NCBI RefSeq assembly: GCF_024494595.1 | Contig: NZ_JANHDI010000004.1 | Coordinates: 1-64,000 of the forward strand | Source of the DNA: Halobellus rarus | GTDB lineage: Archaea > Halobacteriota > Halobacteria > Halobacteriales > Haloferacaceae | DNA length: 64,000 nucleotides | Reading direction: 5' to 3' | In this document: positions 8,669 to 18,332 of the stretch, in pieces | How positions within the stretch are numbered: position 1 is the first letter of the stretch | How the letters are laid out: each line of letters starts with the position of its first letter | Notes under the pieces: generated by a model | Told to the model about the DNA's origin: nothing | Database searches by the model: none | Seen by the model: the letters and a program-made list of their open reading frames with translations, nothing else | Position numbers and translations under genes: made by a program

Positions 8669-9490
8669 TCAGCGGGGCCCGGTGCCCATCGAGGACTTGA
8701 TGTCCTCGCGCCAGGAGAAGAGGTACGATTCGGCCTTGCTGAAGACGCCGTATTCGATGATCATCATCACGATCACGAACAGGACGACGTACTGGAGCAC
8801 GCCGACCATCGAGAACCGGCTCATGTTGTCGCGGATGAGGAAGCCGATCCCGATGTTCGAGATGACGACCTCCGCGAGGATGGTCACCTTCCAGGCGACC
8901 GAGAAGGTGAACCGGATGCTCGAGAACACCTCGGGGAGGATCGACGAGAACAGGACTCGCCTGTACACCCGAGTTCGCGACACGCCGAACGCGCTCGACA
9001 TATTGAGCAGGTCCGAGTCGACGTTCTCGACGCCGCTCTGAATCATGTCCACGACGAACGGGGCCGTGATGACCGCCGTCGCGAGCATCGGCGTCGTGTC
9101 GCTGATCCCGAACGCCATCGCGGTGAAGATGACGACGAACAACCCCGGGACTGCCATCCCGACCAGGACGTAGTAGCGGAGCACCCGTCCCCAGAAACTG
9201 CTCACGCCGAGGACGATGCCGCCGATGACGCCGACGACGAGGGCGGCGACGAACCCGTAGACGATCCGTTTCATCGACGCGACGAAGTGCATCACCCACT
9301 CGCCGGTCTGGAGCATCTCGTACATCGCCGCGCCCACCAGAAGCGGGGAGGCGATGAGGTCGGTGATGCCGAAGACGCGGGCGCTCACCTCCCAGACGAG
9401 GACGAGCAGGAGGACCGATTCGACGAAGACGACTCTGCGGTTGCCGACGAGAGCGCGTTCGATCGTCCCGCGAAGCTGTGAGGTACTCAT
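8669..9490 (-). CDS. ABC importer 1, permease A (SsuC/TauC type)
   Basis: A 273-residue membrane protein with about six hydrophobic segments. The EAA-like cytoplasmic loop (SSAFGVSRTRVYRRVLFSSI) contacts the ATPase. Of the nitrate/sulfonate/taurine permease family. It begins 6 bases after the binding-protein gene on the same strand, so the two form an operon. The ATPase and a second permease (12038-12847) are transcribed in the opposite direction, so the transporter is probably a heteromer of two different permeases. The substrate is unknown; organic acids and aromatic carboxylates are known for this broad family. Confidence 0.88.
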   Translation of the reverse strand: MSTSQLRGTIERALVGNRRVVFVESVLLLVLVWEVSARVFGITDLIASPLLVGAAMYEMLQTGEWVMHFVASMKRIVYGFVAALVVGVIGGIVLGVSSFWGRVLRYYVLVGMAVPGLFVVIFTAMAFGISDTTPMLATAVITAPFVVDMIQSGVENVDSDLLNMSSAFGVSRTRVYRRVLFSSILPEVFSSIRFTFSVAWKVTILAEVVISNIGIGFLIRDNMSRFSMVGVLQYVVLFVIVMMIIEYGVFSKAESYLFSWREDIKSSMGTGPR

Positions 9491-9496
9491 TTGACC

Positions 9497-10741
9497 TCAG
9501 ACCATCTCTTCGAGGTCGGAAACCGTCATAAACGTGAGGTGGTCTTGCCACCCCGAGGGGACCTGTCCGAGGTCCTCCATCACGTTCATGACGCTCCGGG
9601 CGTCCTCGACGGACTGTTCGTCGAGACCGACTTCGGAGTACAGCGCCGAGCGCGAGAGGCTCTGGATCTGCTCGACCTCGTTGCCGGAGAACAGATCCAT
9701 CAGGAACCGCGCTTCTTCCTGACTCTCGGCTTCCAGCGTCTCCTGTCCCGCCGGGTCTTCGGCGATCTCCGGAATGTTGTCCTGGACGTAGTTGAGGCCC
9801 TCGCTCCACATATTGATCATATTCAGGAGCACCTCCGGATTCTCCTCGGCGAAGTCGAGTCGCGTCGAGAGGCTGACGAGGGGCGGTCGGCCCCACCCTT
9901 CTTCGAGGTAGTCGTTCCAGATCCACAGTAGGGGTTTGAGCTCCCCGTTGACGATCTCCGTGAGCCCCGCCGAGGAGGCCGAGTGAACGGCCGTGGCGAG
10001 GTCGCCGCGGAGCGTGAGTTGCGGCATCGTTCCGCGGTCGGTCGTCTGGACGTTGAAGTCGCCGCCGTCCTGCGCCAGGTTGTAGCCGTACTTCTCCTGG
10101 ATGATGTTCTGGAGGTGCGGCACCGCGCCGGCGGCCCAGCCGGGAATCCCGAATCGCGCGCCCTCGTCGACGATCTTGTCGAGCGACGCCTGGACGCTGC
10201 CGGTCTCGTCGGGGTCGTACGGGCCGCCGACCTCGACCCACGGAGTCGAGACGACCCCCTCGATGTTGCCGAAGGTGACCAACTGCTGGTCCTGTTCGAC
10301 GCCGAGACGCGCGTCCTCCACCCAACTCACGGTCCCCATATCGATCTGCCCCGAGGCGAAGAGCGTCGCGTCCTCGAACGTGAGCTCGTAGTCGAGCTGG
10401 TATCCGTCTTCCTCGAAGCGCGGCTGGATGAGGTCGTTCTCGGCGAGGTAGTACTCCATCACGATGTTCACCGGCATCCCGACCGGCGGCGTCGCGAACG
10501 ACACCGTCGTCAGGTCATCGCTGCCGCCGGAATCGCCACCGCTGTCTCCGTCGGAATCGCCGCCGCTGTCCCCGCTGGAGTCGCCACCCCCGTCGCTGTC
10601 CCCGCCACTATCCCCACCGCCGTCTCCCCCGCTCGTACAGCCGGCGAGAGTTGCTGCGACCGCACTTGCACCGGTCGCCTTGATGAACTTCCGTCTGTTT
10701 ATACGACTGACTGACCGAATTGGCCGCTCTTCCCGTGGCAT
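9497..10741 (-). CDS. ABC importer 1, substrate-binding lipoprotein (SsuA/NMT1 type)
   Basis: A 414-residue solute-binding protein. The N-terminus has a Tat signal (NRRKFIKATGAS) and a lipobox (LAGC). A low-complexity Gly/Ser/Asp linker follows, common on haloarchaeal lipoproteins and probably tethering the domain outside the membrane. The mature part (VSFATPPVGMPVNIVMEYYL onward) resembles nitrate/sulfonate/pyrimidine-precursor binding proteins. First gene of the minus-strand operon with permease A. Starts at ATG 10741, with an AT-rich box (cattaaaaa) about 27 bases upstream. The ligand cannot be deduced. Confidence 0.88.
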   Translation of the reverse strand: MPREERPIRSVSRINRRKFIKATGASAVAATLAGCTSGGDGGGDSGGDSDGGGDSSGDSGGDSDGDSGGDSGGSDDLTTVSFATPPVGMPVNIVMEYYLAENDLIQPRFEEDGYQLDYELTFEDATLFASGQIDMGTVSWVEDARLGVEQDQQLVTFGNIEGVVSTPWVEVGGPYDPDETGSVQASLDKIVDEGARFGIPGWAAGAVPHLQNIIQEKYGYNLAQDGGDFNVQTTDRGTMPQLTLRGDLATAVHSASSAGLTEIVNGELKPLLWIWNDYLEEGWGRPPLVSLSTRLDFAEENPEVLLNMINMWSEGLNYVQDNIPEIAEDPAGQETLEAESQEEARFLMDLFSGNEVEQIQSLSRSALYSEVGLDEQSVEDARSVMNVMEDLGQVPSGWQDHLTFMTVSDLEEMV

Positions 10742-10840
10742 ACGGTATCAAATCAGCATCGATCATTAAAAACCCATCGGTCACACTCCCCGGACGGCGG
10801 GACCACGCAGGATTCCGAACCGCGACGCGCACGGAGACGT

Positions 10841-10890
10841 AACGACACACGAAACGGGGAGAAGAAACGACACACGAAACGGGGAGAAGA
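10841..10890. repeat. Perfect 25-bp tandem duplication
   Basis: Two identical adjacent 25-bp units at 10841-10865 and 10866-10890, each starting aacgacacacgaaacgggga. They lie in the 331-base spacer between the divergent halves of ABC importer 1. This may be a recent slippage duplication or a doubled regulator site. I see no copy in the equivalent spacer of importer 2. Confidence 0.9.
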
Positions 10891-11072
10891 GCCACGTCCC
10901 GACGAACACTAGCGCGCGGTGAGACGACTCGGAACCATCGTGGGTTGATTTCCCGTAGCAAACCTAAAGTACACCGAATATCTATACAGGATCACAGCTA
11001 TGAACCGAAACGAGTCTCTCACAGTCCGTACCCGATCGTATTCGGCGGTCGCGACCGACGGAGGTGGCCCGA

Positions 11073-11870
11073 ATGGCATCTGAGGTGCGACAGTCGGAGC
11101 AGACAGACGACACGGCGGGGGTCACACACGGGACGTCAGCGGCCGGCGCGATCCACGTCAGGAACCTCACGAAGGTGTTCGACACCGACGAGGGGACGGA
11201 GACGGTCTTCGAGGACGTGAGCTTCGACATCGAACCGGGTTCGTTCGTGACACTCATCGGTCGTTCCGGGAGCGGAAAATCGACGATGCTGAACATCATC
11301 AGCGGCGTCCTCGAACCGACGGAGGGACGCGTCGAGTTCGAGGCGACGCAGGACGGCGACGTCACGCTCGGGCACGTGTTCCAGTCTCCTCGGTTGCTAC
11401 CCTGGAACACGTGCGTCGAGAACATCGAGTACGTTCACGAAGCGAACCCCGACTACACCAGGGAACTGGCCGAGGAGTACCTCGACCTCGTCGGCCTCTC
11501 GAATCACTACGACAAGTACCCCTCGCAGCTCTCCGGTGGGCAGCGCCAGCGCGTGGGCATCACGCGGGCGTTGAGCATCGACCCCGAGATCCTCGTGATG
11601 GACGAACCGTTCAGCAACCTCGACGAGATCACCGCCGAATCGCTCCGCGAGGAGCTCATCGAGATCTGGCAGAAACTCGGGAAGACGGTGTTCTTCGTCA
11701 CGCACGACATCACCGAGGCCATCGAACTCTCCGATCGGATCCTGATGCTCGGCAACGGGGAGATCTTCGACGATATGTCGATCGATCTCGATCGACCTCG
11801 CGACGTCGACTCCGAGGAGTTCCTGAAGGTGAGACAAGACGCGATCAACCGGTTCCACGCCATCAAGTGA
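11073..11870 (+). CDS. ABC importer 1, ATPase (SsuB/TauB type)
   Basis: A 265-residue ABC ATPase. Walker A is GRSGSGKST (63-71), followed by the Q-loop FQSPRLLPW, signature LSGGQRQRV, Walker B ILVMDEPF and the switch histidine in FVTHD. The LLPW segment and overall pattern place it with nitrate/sulfonate/taurine importers. I chose the ATG at 11073 because a strong Shine-Dalgarno (GGAGGT, 11060-11065) precedes it at proper spacing; a GTG at 11064 is in frame but overlaps that site. It is divergent from the binding-protein operon and followed by permease B. Confidence 0.92.
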   Translation: MASEVRQSEQTDDTAGVTHGTSAAGAIHVRNLTKVFDTDEGTETVFEDVSFDIEPGSFVTLIGRSGSGKSTMLNIISGVLEPTEGRVEFEATQDGDVTLGHVFQSPRLLPWNTCVENIEYVHEANPDYTRELAEEYLDLVGLSNHYDKYPSQLSGGQRQRVGITRALSIDPEILVMDEPFSNLDEITAESLREELIEIWQKLGKTVFFVTHDITEAIELSDRILMLGNGEIFDDMSIDLDRPRDVDSEEFLKVRQDAINRFHAIK

Positions 11871-12037
11871 GTGTCCCGATGGGAAGAAGCAATCCACACT
11901 CTCCTACGCAAAGAATTAAGTCTATAAGCGTAATCCGGGAGGGTATGCGAGTCAGTGACCCACGAGAGTCTCGGGACCGAGTACTCATTACCGGCGGCCG
12001 CGGATCGCCGACGGCCGGGTCGGTGGAGTGAGCGTCG

Positions 12038-12847
12038 ATGTCGACACGCACGCGGTCGCTTCCGACGCCGCTCCGCTCGACGCTCGGTGACAAGTGGGCA
12101 GCCGCGCTCATCAGCGTCGTGCTCGGACTCGCCGCCTGGTGGCTCGTCACGGTGATCTTCCCCCGCGGGCTCTTCCCCGGGCCGATAGAGACGGTGAACG
12201 CCTCGGTGGAACTGCTCGCTTCCGGCATCGTCTGGACACATATGGAGGCGACGTTCTTCCGGACGTTCCTCGGCTTCATCGGCGCCTTCTTCGTGGGCGG
12301 GGCGCTCGGCGTCGCGATGGGGATCAACAACTTCGGCGAGCACTTCTCGACGCCGATCATCATCATCGCGCTGTCGGTCCCCGGGATCGCGTGGGCGGCG
12401 ATCACGACGATTATCTTCGGGTTCGGCGTGGTCGCTCCCGTCGTCGCGACCGCCGTCACCGTGTTCCCGTACATTTCGCTCCGGATCTGGAAGGGTGTCG
12501 AGGACATCGATCCGACCCTCATCCGGATGAGCCGCTCCTTCGGCATCTCGAAGACCCGCCTGCTCCGGCGGATGATCCTCCCCAGCATCGCGCCGGCGCT
12601 CTTCACCGCCGTCCGGTTCGGCCTCGCGATCTCCTGGAAGATCGAGACGCAGGCGGAGATCTTCGCCTCGAACTCCGGCGTCGGCTACCGAGCGATAGAG
12701 GCGTTCTCGCGCTACCAGTACGACACCGCGATGGCGTGGGCCGCCGTGTTCGTCGTCATCGTCTTCCTCCTCGAGATGGCGGTGCTCCGCCCCCTCGAAC
12801 GGAAGGTGTTCGCCTACCGCAAGGAGGCGGACTTCGGCGTACTCTGA
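12038..12847 (+). CDS. ABC importer 1, permease B
   Basis: A 269-residue permease with about six membrane spans and the EAA-like loop (SRSFGISKTRLLRRMILPSI). Same family as permease A but clearly a different sequence, suggesting a heterodimeric membrane pore. A GGAG-type ribosome site lies shortly before the ATG at 12038, so it is probably read from the same transcript as the ATPase 168 bases upstream. The 167-base spacer holds an AT-rich patch near 11910-11930 that could be an internal promoter. Confidence 0.88.
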   Translation: MSTRTRSLPTPLRSTLGDKWAAALISVVLGLAAWWLVTVIFPRGLFPGPIETVNASVELLASGIVWTHMEATFFRTFLGFIGAFFVGGALGVAMGINNFGEHFSTPIIIIALSVPGIAWAAITTIIFGFGVVAPVVATAVTVFPYISLRIWKGVEDIDPTLIRMSRSFGISKTRLLRRMILPSIAPALFTAVRFGLAISWKIETQAEIFASNSGVGYRAIEAFSRYQYDTAMAWAAVFVVIVFLLEMAVLRPLERKVFAYRKEADFGVL

Positions 12848-12934
12848 GCCGAACAGCGCCCGCGCGGTCTCCGCGCTGACCGCCTGCTCAGATCGGAGGG
12901 AGTATTATATACGTGGGCGGCGAACCCTGAGCGT

Positions 12935-13459
12935 ATGTCCGTTCTCGCAGCTACCGACGGTACGAGCGTTCCCGACCGCGCCGTCGAGGTGGCGGCCGAC
13001 CTCGCATCGCAGTACGGAGAAGAGCTTCTGGTCCTGCACGTGATCCCCGAGGACGTCTTCGAGGAGCAGCGGAAGTCGTCGGTCGAGAGCACCTCGGACC
13101 TCGCGCTCACCTTCGCTCCGGAGATCACCTACCGCGAACTCGGTGACCAGACGGGGACACCGGGGGGCAGCGACTCCCGGTACTCGCTCGAGCAGGCCCA
13201 GCACGACGCGGCGGGCGTCGCGGAGGACGTAACGGAGCGAACGGTCGACGATATCGACGACATCGAAGCCTCGTACCGGGGACGCGTGGGCGACGTCACC
13301 GAGGAGATCCTGCACGTGGCGAGCGAGGAGGACCCGCGGTACCTCGTCGTCGGCGGGCGGAAGCGGACGCCGGTCGGCAAGGCCATCTTCGGAAGCGTCA
13401 CGCAGTCGCTACTGCTCGAAGCCGACCGGCCGGTGGTGACGGTGATGAGCGAGAAGTGA
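12935..13459 (+). CDS. UspA-type universal stress protein
   Basis: A 174-residue UspA-fold protein. It begins VLAATDGTSVPDRAVEVA and carries the ATP-binding pattern GGRKRTPVGKAIFGSVTQS near the C-terminus, so it probably binds ATP. A 30-residue acidic insertion in the middle makes it longer than the 147-residue UspA at 52701. A TATA-like stretch (tattatata, 12903-12911) lies about 27 bases before the ATG. UspA genes often sit beside haloarchaeal transporter genes; its role here is unknown. Confidence 0.88.
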   Translation: MSVLAATDGTSVPDRAVEVAADLASQYGEELLVLHVIPEDVFEEQRKSSVESTSDLALTFAPEITYRELGDQTGTPGGSDSRYSLEQAQHDAAGVAEDVTERTVDDIDDIEASYRGRVGDVTEEILHVASEEDPRYLVVGGRKRTPVGKAIFGSVTQSLLLEADRPVVTVMSEK

Positions 13460-13582
13460 CCTGGACTGGGGACCGGTGTCGGAACCGACACGAGGTCACG
13501 CTCGTGAGTGAGCGATCACCGGCGATCACAAGATCGGTGACAGAACGATTATGTCCTCCGGCGAGAAAACGGCGCGTGTCAA

Positions 13583-14311
13583 ATGAACCCTGAGAACACA
13601 GCCGTCGTGACGGGTGCGGCGACCGGGATCGGAGCGGCGATCGCAGAACGGCTCGCGGCCGACGGTGCCCACGTCGTCGTCTCGGACATCGCCGACGGGA
13701 GCGAGACGGTCGCTCGCATCGAAGCGGCCGGCGGCAGCGCCGAGTTCCGCGAGGCCGACGTCACCGACGAGGGCGAGATGCGATCGCTGTTCGAGGGTCT
13801 GGACCTGGATATCCTCGTCAACAACGCGGCGTACTACGCGCCGCTCGTCACGGACAAGAAGCGGTTCGACGAGATCCCTGCTGAGGAGTGGGACACGGTG
13901 CTCGCGGTGAACGCGAAGGGAACGTTCCTCGCCTCGAAACACGCGCTCGACGCGTTCGACGGTCGCGGGAGCATCGTGAACATCTCGTCGTCAGTCGTGA
14001 CGATGGGCGTACCAGGATTTCTCCACTACGTCGCATCCAAGGGCGCGGTGCTCGCGATGACGCGGGCGATGGCGGCCGAGGTCGGCGACATCGGCGTCCG
14101 CGTCAACGCCGTAATGCCGGGGTTCACCTGGTCGGAGGCGTCTCAGCAGGCGGGTGACGAGTACCTGGACGACTACGTCGACAAACAGGACCTCGACCGA
14201 GTCGTCGAACCCGAAGACATCGCGGGCGTCGTCGCCTTCCTCGCCGGCCCCGACAGCGGCATAATGACCGGGCAGGCGATCAACGCCGACCCCGGGCTCT
14301 CGTACTACTGA
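13583..14311 (+). CDS. Short-chain dehydrogenase/reductase (SDR)
   Basis: A 242-residue classical SDR. The cofactor motif TGAATGIG is at residues 10-17, NNA at 80-82, and catalytic Tyr149 and Lys153 are in YVASK; an upstream serine (about 136) completes the triad. An acidic residue after the second strand (VVSDIAD) favours NAD over NADP. In this island it could oxidise an alcohol or a dihydrodiol-type intermediate, but the substrate is not readable. Ends 28 bases from the convergent EamA gene. Confidence 0.9.
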   Translation: MNPENTAVVTGAATGIGAAIAERLAADGAHVVVSDIADGSETVARIEAAGGSAEFREADVTDEGEMRSLFEGLDLDILVNNAAYYAPLVTDKKRFDEIPAEEWDTVLAVNAKGTFLASKHALDAFDGRGSIVNISSSVVTMGVPGFLHYVASKGAVLAMTRAMAAEVGDIGVRVNAVMPGFTWSEASQQAGDEYLDDYVDKQDLDRVVEPEDIAGVVAFLAGPDSGIMTGQAINADPGLSYY

Positions 14312-14339
14312 CGTCGCGGAGAACCTCAACCACCGACGT

Positions 14340-15248
14340 TCAACTCAGAAGGGTCACGCCGATCGCGCCGGCGACCGCGACGAGCGCGCCGACCACTAGC
14401 CGCGGCGTGATCCGTTCGAGGTTGTCGCTCACGAAGAGGATCGACAGGAAGATCACGACGAGCGGGCTCGACTGGACCAGCGGCACGACGAGCGACACCG
14501 GCTCCAACTCCAGCGCGCCGTAGTAGCCGAGCAGAAAGAGCGTGTTGGCGAGCCCCGCGCCGACCAGCCACGGGAGCTCGCGACGCTCTACATCCCGGAG
14601 ATCAGGGAGCCCCTCCGTCCACCAGAGATAGACGAGGAACCCGAGACCGGCGCTGACCGTCTTGACCGTCAGCCCGGTGAGGACCGCCGCGCCCTCCGCG
14701 AATCCGAGTTTGGCGAACGTCGGTTCGATGCCGTAGAAGAACGCCGCTGCGAAGGGGAACGCGAGGCCGGCGTAGCCCGCGCCGCCGTCGCCGCTGTCCG
14801 AACGCCCGTGCTCGTAGGTGATGATCGCGATGCCGAGGACGATGGCGATCATCGAGACGAGGTGGCCGCCGGTGACGACCTCGCCGAGGACGACGACGGC
14901 GATGAGCGAGGCGTGCAGCGGTTGTGAGGCCTTGATGGGTTCGGCGCGGCTGGACCCGATCCGCTTGATTCCCTCGAAGTGCATCGCCCGCCCGACCATC
15001 GTGCCGAGCAGCCCCGCGGCAGTGAACGCACCGAGAGAGCGGATCGTCAGGTCCTGTATCGGTGAGCCAAGCAGGAATGCAGCTGGGACCAAGGCGAGGA
15101 CGTTCACCGCGAGAACCACGACCAGGGCGTCCGACGAGTCGCTGGTGATCGTTCCATAGCGGATCGACAGCGACTGCACCGCCAGTGCGAACGCACCGAA
15201 CGCGGCCAGGAGGACACCGAGCGAGAGGACCTCTCCGCCGGGGATCAT
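14340..15248 (-). CDS. EamA/DMT-family transporter
   Basis: A 302-residue membrane protein with about ten hydrophobic segments in two repeated halves, as in the drug/metabolite transporter (EamA) family. Examples are VLLAAFGAFALAVQSLSIRY in the first half and the glycine-rich AGLANTLFLLGYYGALE in the second. It probably exports or exchanges a small metabolite. It separates the two ABC importer clusters and may remove a toxic pathway intermediate; that role is inferred. Confidence 0.85.
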   Translation of the reverse strand: MIPGGEVLSLGVLLAAFGAFALAVQSLSIRYGTITSDSSDALVVVLAVNVLALVPAAFLLGSPIQDLTIRSLGAFTAAGLLGTMVGRAMHFEGIKRIGSSRAEPIKASQPLHASLIAVVVLGEVVTGGHLVSMIAIVLGIAIITYEHGRSDSGDGGAGYAGLAFPFAAAFFYGIEPTFAKLGFAEGAAVLTGLTVKTVSAGLGFLVYLWWTEGLPDLRDVERRELPWLVGAGLANTLFLLGYYGALELEPVSLVVPLVQSSPLVVIFLSILFVSDNLERITPRLVVGALVAVAGAIGVTLLS

Positions 15249-15423
15249 CGCGTCGCTCCCGTTCCGGTGTCGGTACGAGCGGCTTTCAGGGCGTTGGGAC
15301 TCTCGATAGAGCTGCGTTTCATCGATACCGACGTGGACGTGTCACGACATAACAGTTGTCATTCACCGGACGGCATCGGATCGGGAAGTCGACAGGGGCG
15401 TGGCGGAAGCGAGCCCGGTCGGA

Positions 15424-16185
15424 CTATCGCCACCGCATAATGCGGTGTTCGGCGGCACGTAGCCCTTCCTGTCCGACGATAATCAGGATCACGGGAACGA
15501 CCACCCACCCGAGGAGGAGGTCGACCCGCTGCTGCTGGAACCAGTAATTGACCATATAGCCGACCCCGGAGCCGGAGCCGAACACCTCGGCGATGAAGAG
15601 GACCTTCCAGGAGACGACGAGCCCCCAGTACATCGAGGGGAAGAGGTACTGGAGGACCTGCGGGAGGAGGATATCGCGGTACCGCTGGAGGCGCCCCGCG
15701 CCGAAGAAATCAGCCATCTCCGTGATCTCGGGATCGAGTTCCTGCGTGCCCTCCCACATGTTCAGAATCACGAACGGGACGCCGACGATCACGACCGTCA
15801 GGACGGGCACCCACTCCGAGATGCCCAACGCGATGATGAGCGCGAACGCGACCGCGATAGACGGCACCGAGAGCCCGAGGACGATCCACGCACGTAGAAA
15901 TGCCTCCGCCTCCTTGCGAAGACCCATCGCCGTTCCGACGACGGTGCCGACGACGACCGAGATGGCGAACCCGGCCAGCAGTCGCCGGAACGTATCGAGG
16001 ATGTTGCTCCGGTAGGTGCCGAACTGGGGGTCAGTGATCACCGTTTGAGTGGCCACGACCAGTTCGACCAGGCCGGGGAGGACGTACGACGGGAAGAACT
16101 GCGAGCCCACCTGCCAGGCAGCCAGAAGCACTACCGCCACGGCCGCCTTCTTTTCGATATTTCGTTCTTGGATGTAAGAATACAT
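15424..16185 (-). CDS. ABC importer 2, permease A
   Basis: A 253-residue permease of the nitrate/sulfonate/taurine family with about six hydrophobic segments and an EAA-like loop (MADFFGAGRLQRYRDILLPQ). It begins 25 bases after the binding-protein gene and shares its transcript. The FFGAG loop is also found in permease B of this system (18333-19121) but not in importer 1, so the two permeases of importer 2 are closer to each other than to importer 1. Substrate unknown. Confidence 0.87.
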   Translation of the reverse strand: MYSYIQERNIEKKAAVAVVLLAAWQVGSQFFPSYVLPGLVELVVATQTVITDPQFGTYRSNILDTFRRLLAGFAISVVVGTVVGTAMGLRKEAEAFLRAWIVLGLSVPSIAVAFALIIALGISEWVPVLTVVIVGVPFVILNMWEGTQELDPEITEMADFFGAGRLQRYRDILLPQVLQYLFPSMYWGLVVSWKVLFIAEVFGSGSGVGYMVNYWFQQQRVDLLLGWVVVPVILIIVGQEGLRAAEHRIMRWR

Positions 16186-16210
16186 AGGTAATATCGAGAC
16201 GTTGAAGCCG

Positions 16211-17296
16211 TTACTGCGGGTTCCGGAGGACGTCGTCCTGCGATGGCATCTCTTCGAGGAACTCGTAGCTGCTCATCAGTTCGACGAACTCCCAAGTGGC
16301 GTCGCGGTAGTCGTCTGTGGTGGTGTCACGGAAGATCTGCCCGTCGTTGGCCCACTCGTCGACGACGTCGACCTTCGCCTGGTTGTCGATGGAGGCCGTC
16401 TCGCCGTACTCGTCGAGGATGGAGACGGTGTTCTCCCGCCAGTGTTCCGTGGCGCTCTGCCCGCCACGGAGGAGCGCCGCGGCGGTTTCGGTGTTGTTCT
16501 CGTACCAATCCGAGTAGCTCCACCACGAGGTGAGTGGCAGGGTGTAGCCAGTCCGCTCCCGCCACATCTCGTTCAGTTGCGTCAGCCGGCGGTACGTGTC
16601 GGGGTCGGATTCCATCGTGATCGTGAGCCCGCTCACGTTGATCACGCCGTCGATCTCCTCGTCCTGCAGGAGGCCGAGGAGGGCGGGCGGCGCGGCGGTC
16701 GTCGTTCCGAAGTCCTGCCGCAGTCGGAGGCCGGACTCCTCGGCGACGACGGCTTGGAACGCCTGGACCGTCGAGGATCCCCACGACCAGACACCGATTC
16801 GCTGGCCCTCCAGTTCCCCGATCGATTCGTAATCGCTGCTGGCTCGGGTGTACAGCGCGTTGATGCTCTGAAGGCAGCCGTCCCAGCCGAACGTGACGAG
16901 GTCTTCCCCCTGGATGTAGTTGCCCATATAGGGGATCATCGAGACCATATTGACGTCCACTTCTCCGCTGGTCAGCGACTGTACTTGTGCGCTGAACGGC
17001 GCGTAATCGACCGTGAGGTCGATCCCTTCCGCCTCGAAGACGCCCGCGTCCGTCGCGGCCTCGTACATCGGATAGTGGATCGTACCCTCGGGGAGCTGGA
17101 TCCGGACGGACGTCAGATCGTCCCCCCCGGAGCCGGCAGTAGTTCCCTCTGACCCACCATCGCCGCTATCACCGTCTCCGCTACCACCGCCGTCACCGCT
17201 GTCGCCGCCGTTCCCACCGCTGCTACAACCGGCCAGTCCGGCGATCCCAACAGCACCCGATCCAGCGATGAACCGCCTTCTGCTAACACGATGCAT
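16211..17296 (-). CDS. ABC importer 2, substrate-binding lipoprotein
   Basis: A 361-residue binding protein with a Tat signal (SRRRFIAGSGAVG), a lipobox (LAGC) and a short Gly/Ser/Asp linker. The mature domain (VRIQLPEGTIHYPMYEAATD onward) has the features of SsuA/TauA/NMT1-like proteins. Start at ATG 17296. It is similar in layout to the importer 1 binding protein but diverged in sequence, so the ligands probably differ. Confidence 0.88.
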   Translation of the reverse strand: MHRVSRRRFIAGSGAVGIAGLAGCSSGGNGGDSGDGGGSGDGDSGDGGSEGTTAGSGGDDLTSVRIQLPEGTIHYPMYEAATDAGVFEAEGIDLTVDYAPFSAQVQSLTSGEVDVNMVSMIPYMGNYIQGEDLVTFGWDGCLQSINALYTRASSDYESIGELEGQRIGVWSWGSSTVQAFQAVVAEESGLRLRQDFGTTTAAPPALLGLLQDEEIDGVINVSGLTITMESDPDTYRRLTQLNEMWRERTGYTLPLTSWWSYSDWYENNTETAAALLRGGQSATEHWRENTVSILDEYGETASIDNQAKVDVVDEWANDGQIFRDTTTDDYRDATWEFVELMSSYEFLEEMPSQDDVLRNPQ

Positions 17297-17524
17297 AGTA
17301 CTCCGAAATTTATCGAAGGTAATAAAATCACCGGGAAGATCGTGAACGACCGAATGGGAGAGTCTTCCGGCGTTCCTCGCACCGCGATCCGTTCCTTCAC
17401 GATCGGAAAGAGCATAGAAAGATTATTATGTACTCACAATCTTGTGCCAGGTGTTCACACGATCTATGTACCGATACGATCTCTGTGCCGATATTCTATC
17501 GAGAAGCGCTTCAGGAGGCGGGCG

Positions 17525-18331
17525 ATGACCGCCGCTGAGGAGGCGACAGTCGCCTCAGAAAACGGAGACGAATCGGGAGAGACCCTCGAACTCCGGAACA
17601 TCGTTAAGACCTTCCAGAAGCCGGGGCAGGGGCAGATTCTCGTCCTCGACGAAGTCGATCTCGACGTCGAGGCCGGCGCGTTCATCTCACTACTCGGTCC
17701 CTCGGGCTGCGGCAAGACGACGCTGATGAACGTCGTTTCCGGACTCATCGAACCGGACGGGGGAACGATGCGGCGGGGCGGACGCGACGTCTCTCCGGAC
17801 GATCTCTCGCTCGGGTACATCTTCCAGGAGCCCCGTCTGCTCAACTGGAAGACCGTCGCCGGCAACATCGAGTTCGCGCTCGAGGCCAGAGACGTCCCGG
17901 AGGCCGAGTGGGACGAGCGGATCGAGCGCTATCTGGAGATGGTCAACCTGGCGGACGAGGGAGACAACTACCCGACGCGGCTCTCCGGCGGAATGAAACA
18001 GCGCGTCGCGATCGCCAGGGCGCTCGCGACCGAACCGGAGATCATGCTGATGGACGAACCGTTCAGCAGCCTCGACGAGATCACCGCTCGCGACCTCCGC
18101 CAAGAGCTCCTGGACATCTGGAACCGCGAGGAGAAGACGATCCTGTTCGTCACCCACGACATCAACGAGGCGGTGTTCCTCTCCGATTACATCTACATGA
18201 TGAACACCGACGGCGAGATGTTCGCCCGGCGGGACATCGACATCGACAGACCGAGGCAGTACGACGATCCGGACATCGCACAGCGCGAGGCGGAACTGTA
18301 CAAGGAGTTCCACGAGCAAGTGGTGGACTGA
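17525..18331 (+). CDS. ABC importer 2, ATPase
   Basis: A 268-residue ABC ATPase. Walker A is GPSGCGKTT (58-66), with Q-loop FQEPRLLNW, signature LSGGMKQRV, Walker B IMLMDEPF and switch His in FVTHD. The ATG at 17525 is fixed by a good Shine-Dalgarno (AGGAGG, 17512-17517); the frame is open further upstream but through spacer sequence. The stop codon is one base from the start of permease B, so the two are translationally coupled. Confidence 0.93.
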   Translation: MTAAEEATVASENGDESGETLELRNIVKTFQKPGQGQILVLDEVDLDVEAGAFISLLGPSGCGKTTLMNVVSGLIEPDGGTMRRGGRDVSPDDLSLGYIFQEPRLLNWKTVAGNIEFALEARDVPEAEWDERIERYLEMVNLADEGDNYPTRLSGGMKQRVAIARALATEPEIMLMDEPFSSLDEITARDLRQELLDIWNREEKTILFVTHDINEAVFLSDYIYMMNTDGEMFARRDIDIDRPRQYDDPDIAQREAELYKEFHEQVVD

Positions 18332-18332
18332 G

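Noticed and set aside
7404-10325. Very long minus-strand frame (973 codons)
   Set aside because: It overlaps the ThDP enzyme, permease and binding protein in another frame and is Arg/Pro-rich, a typical shadow in high-GC DNA.
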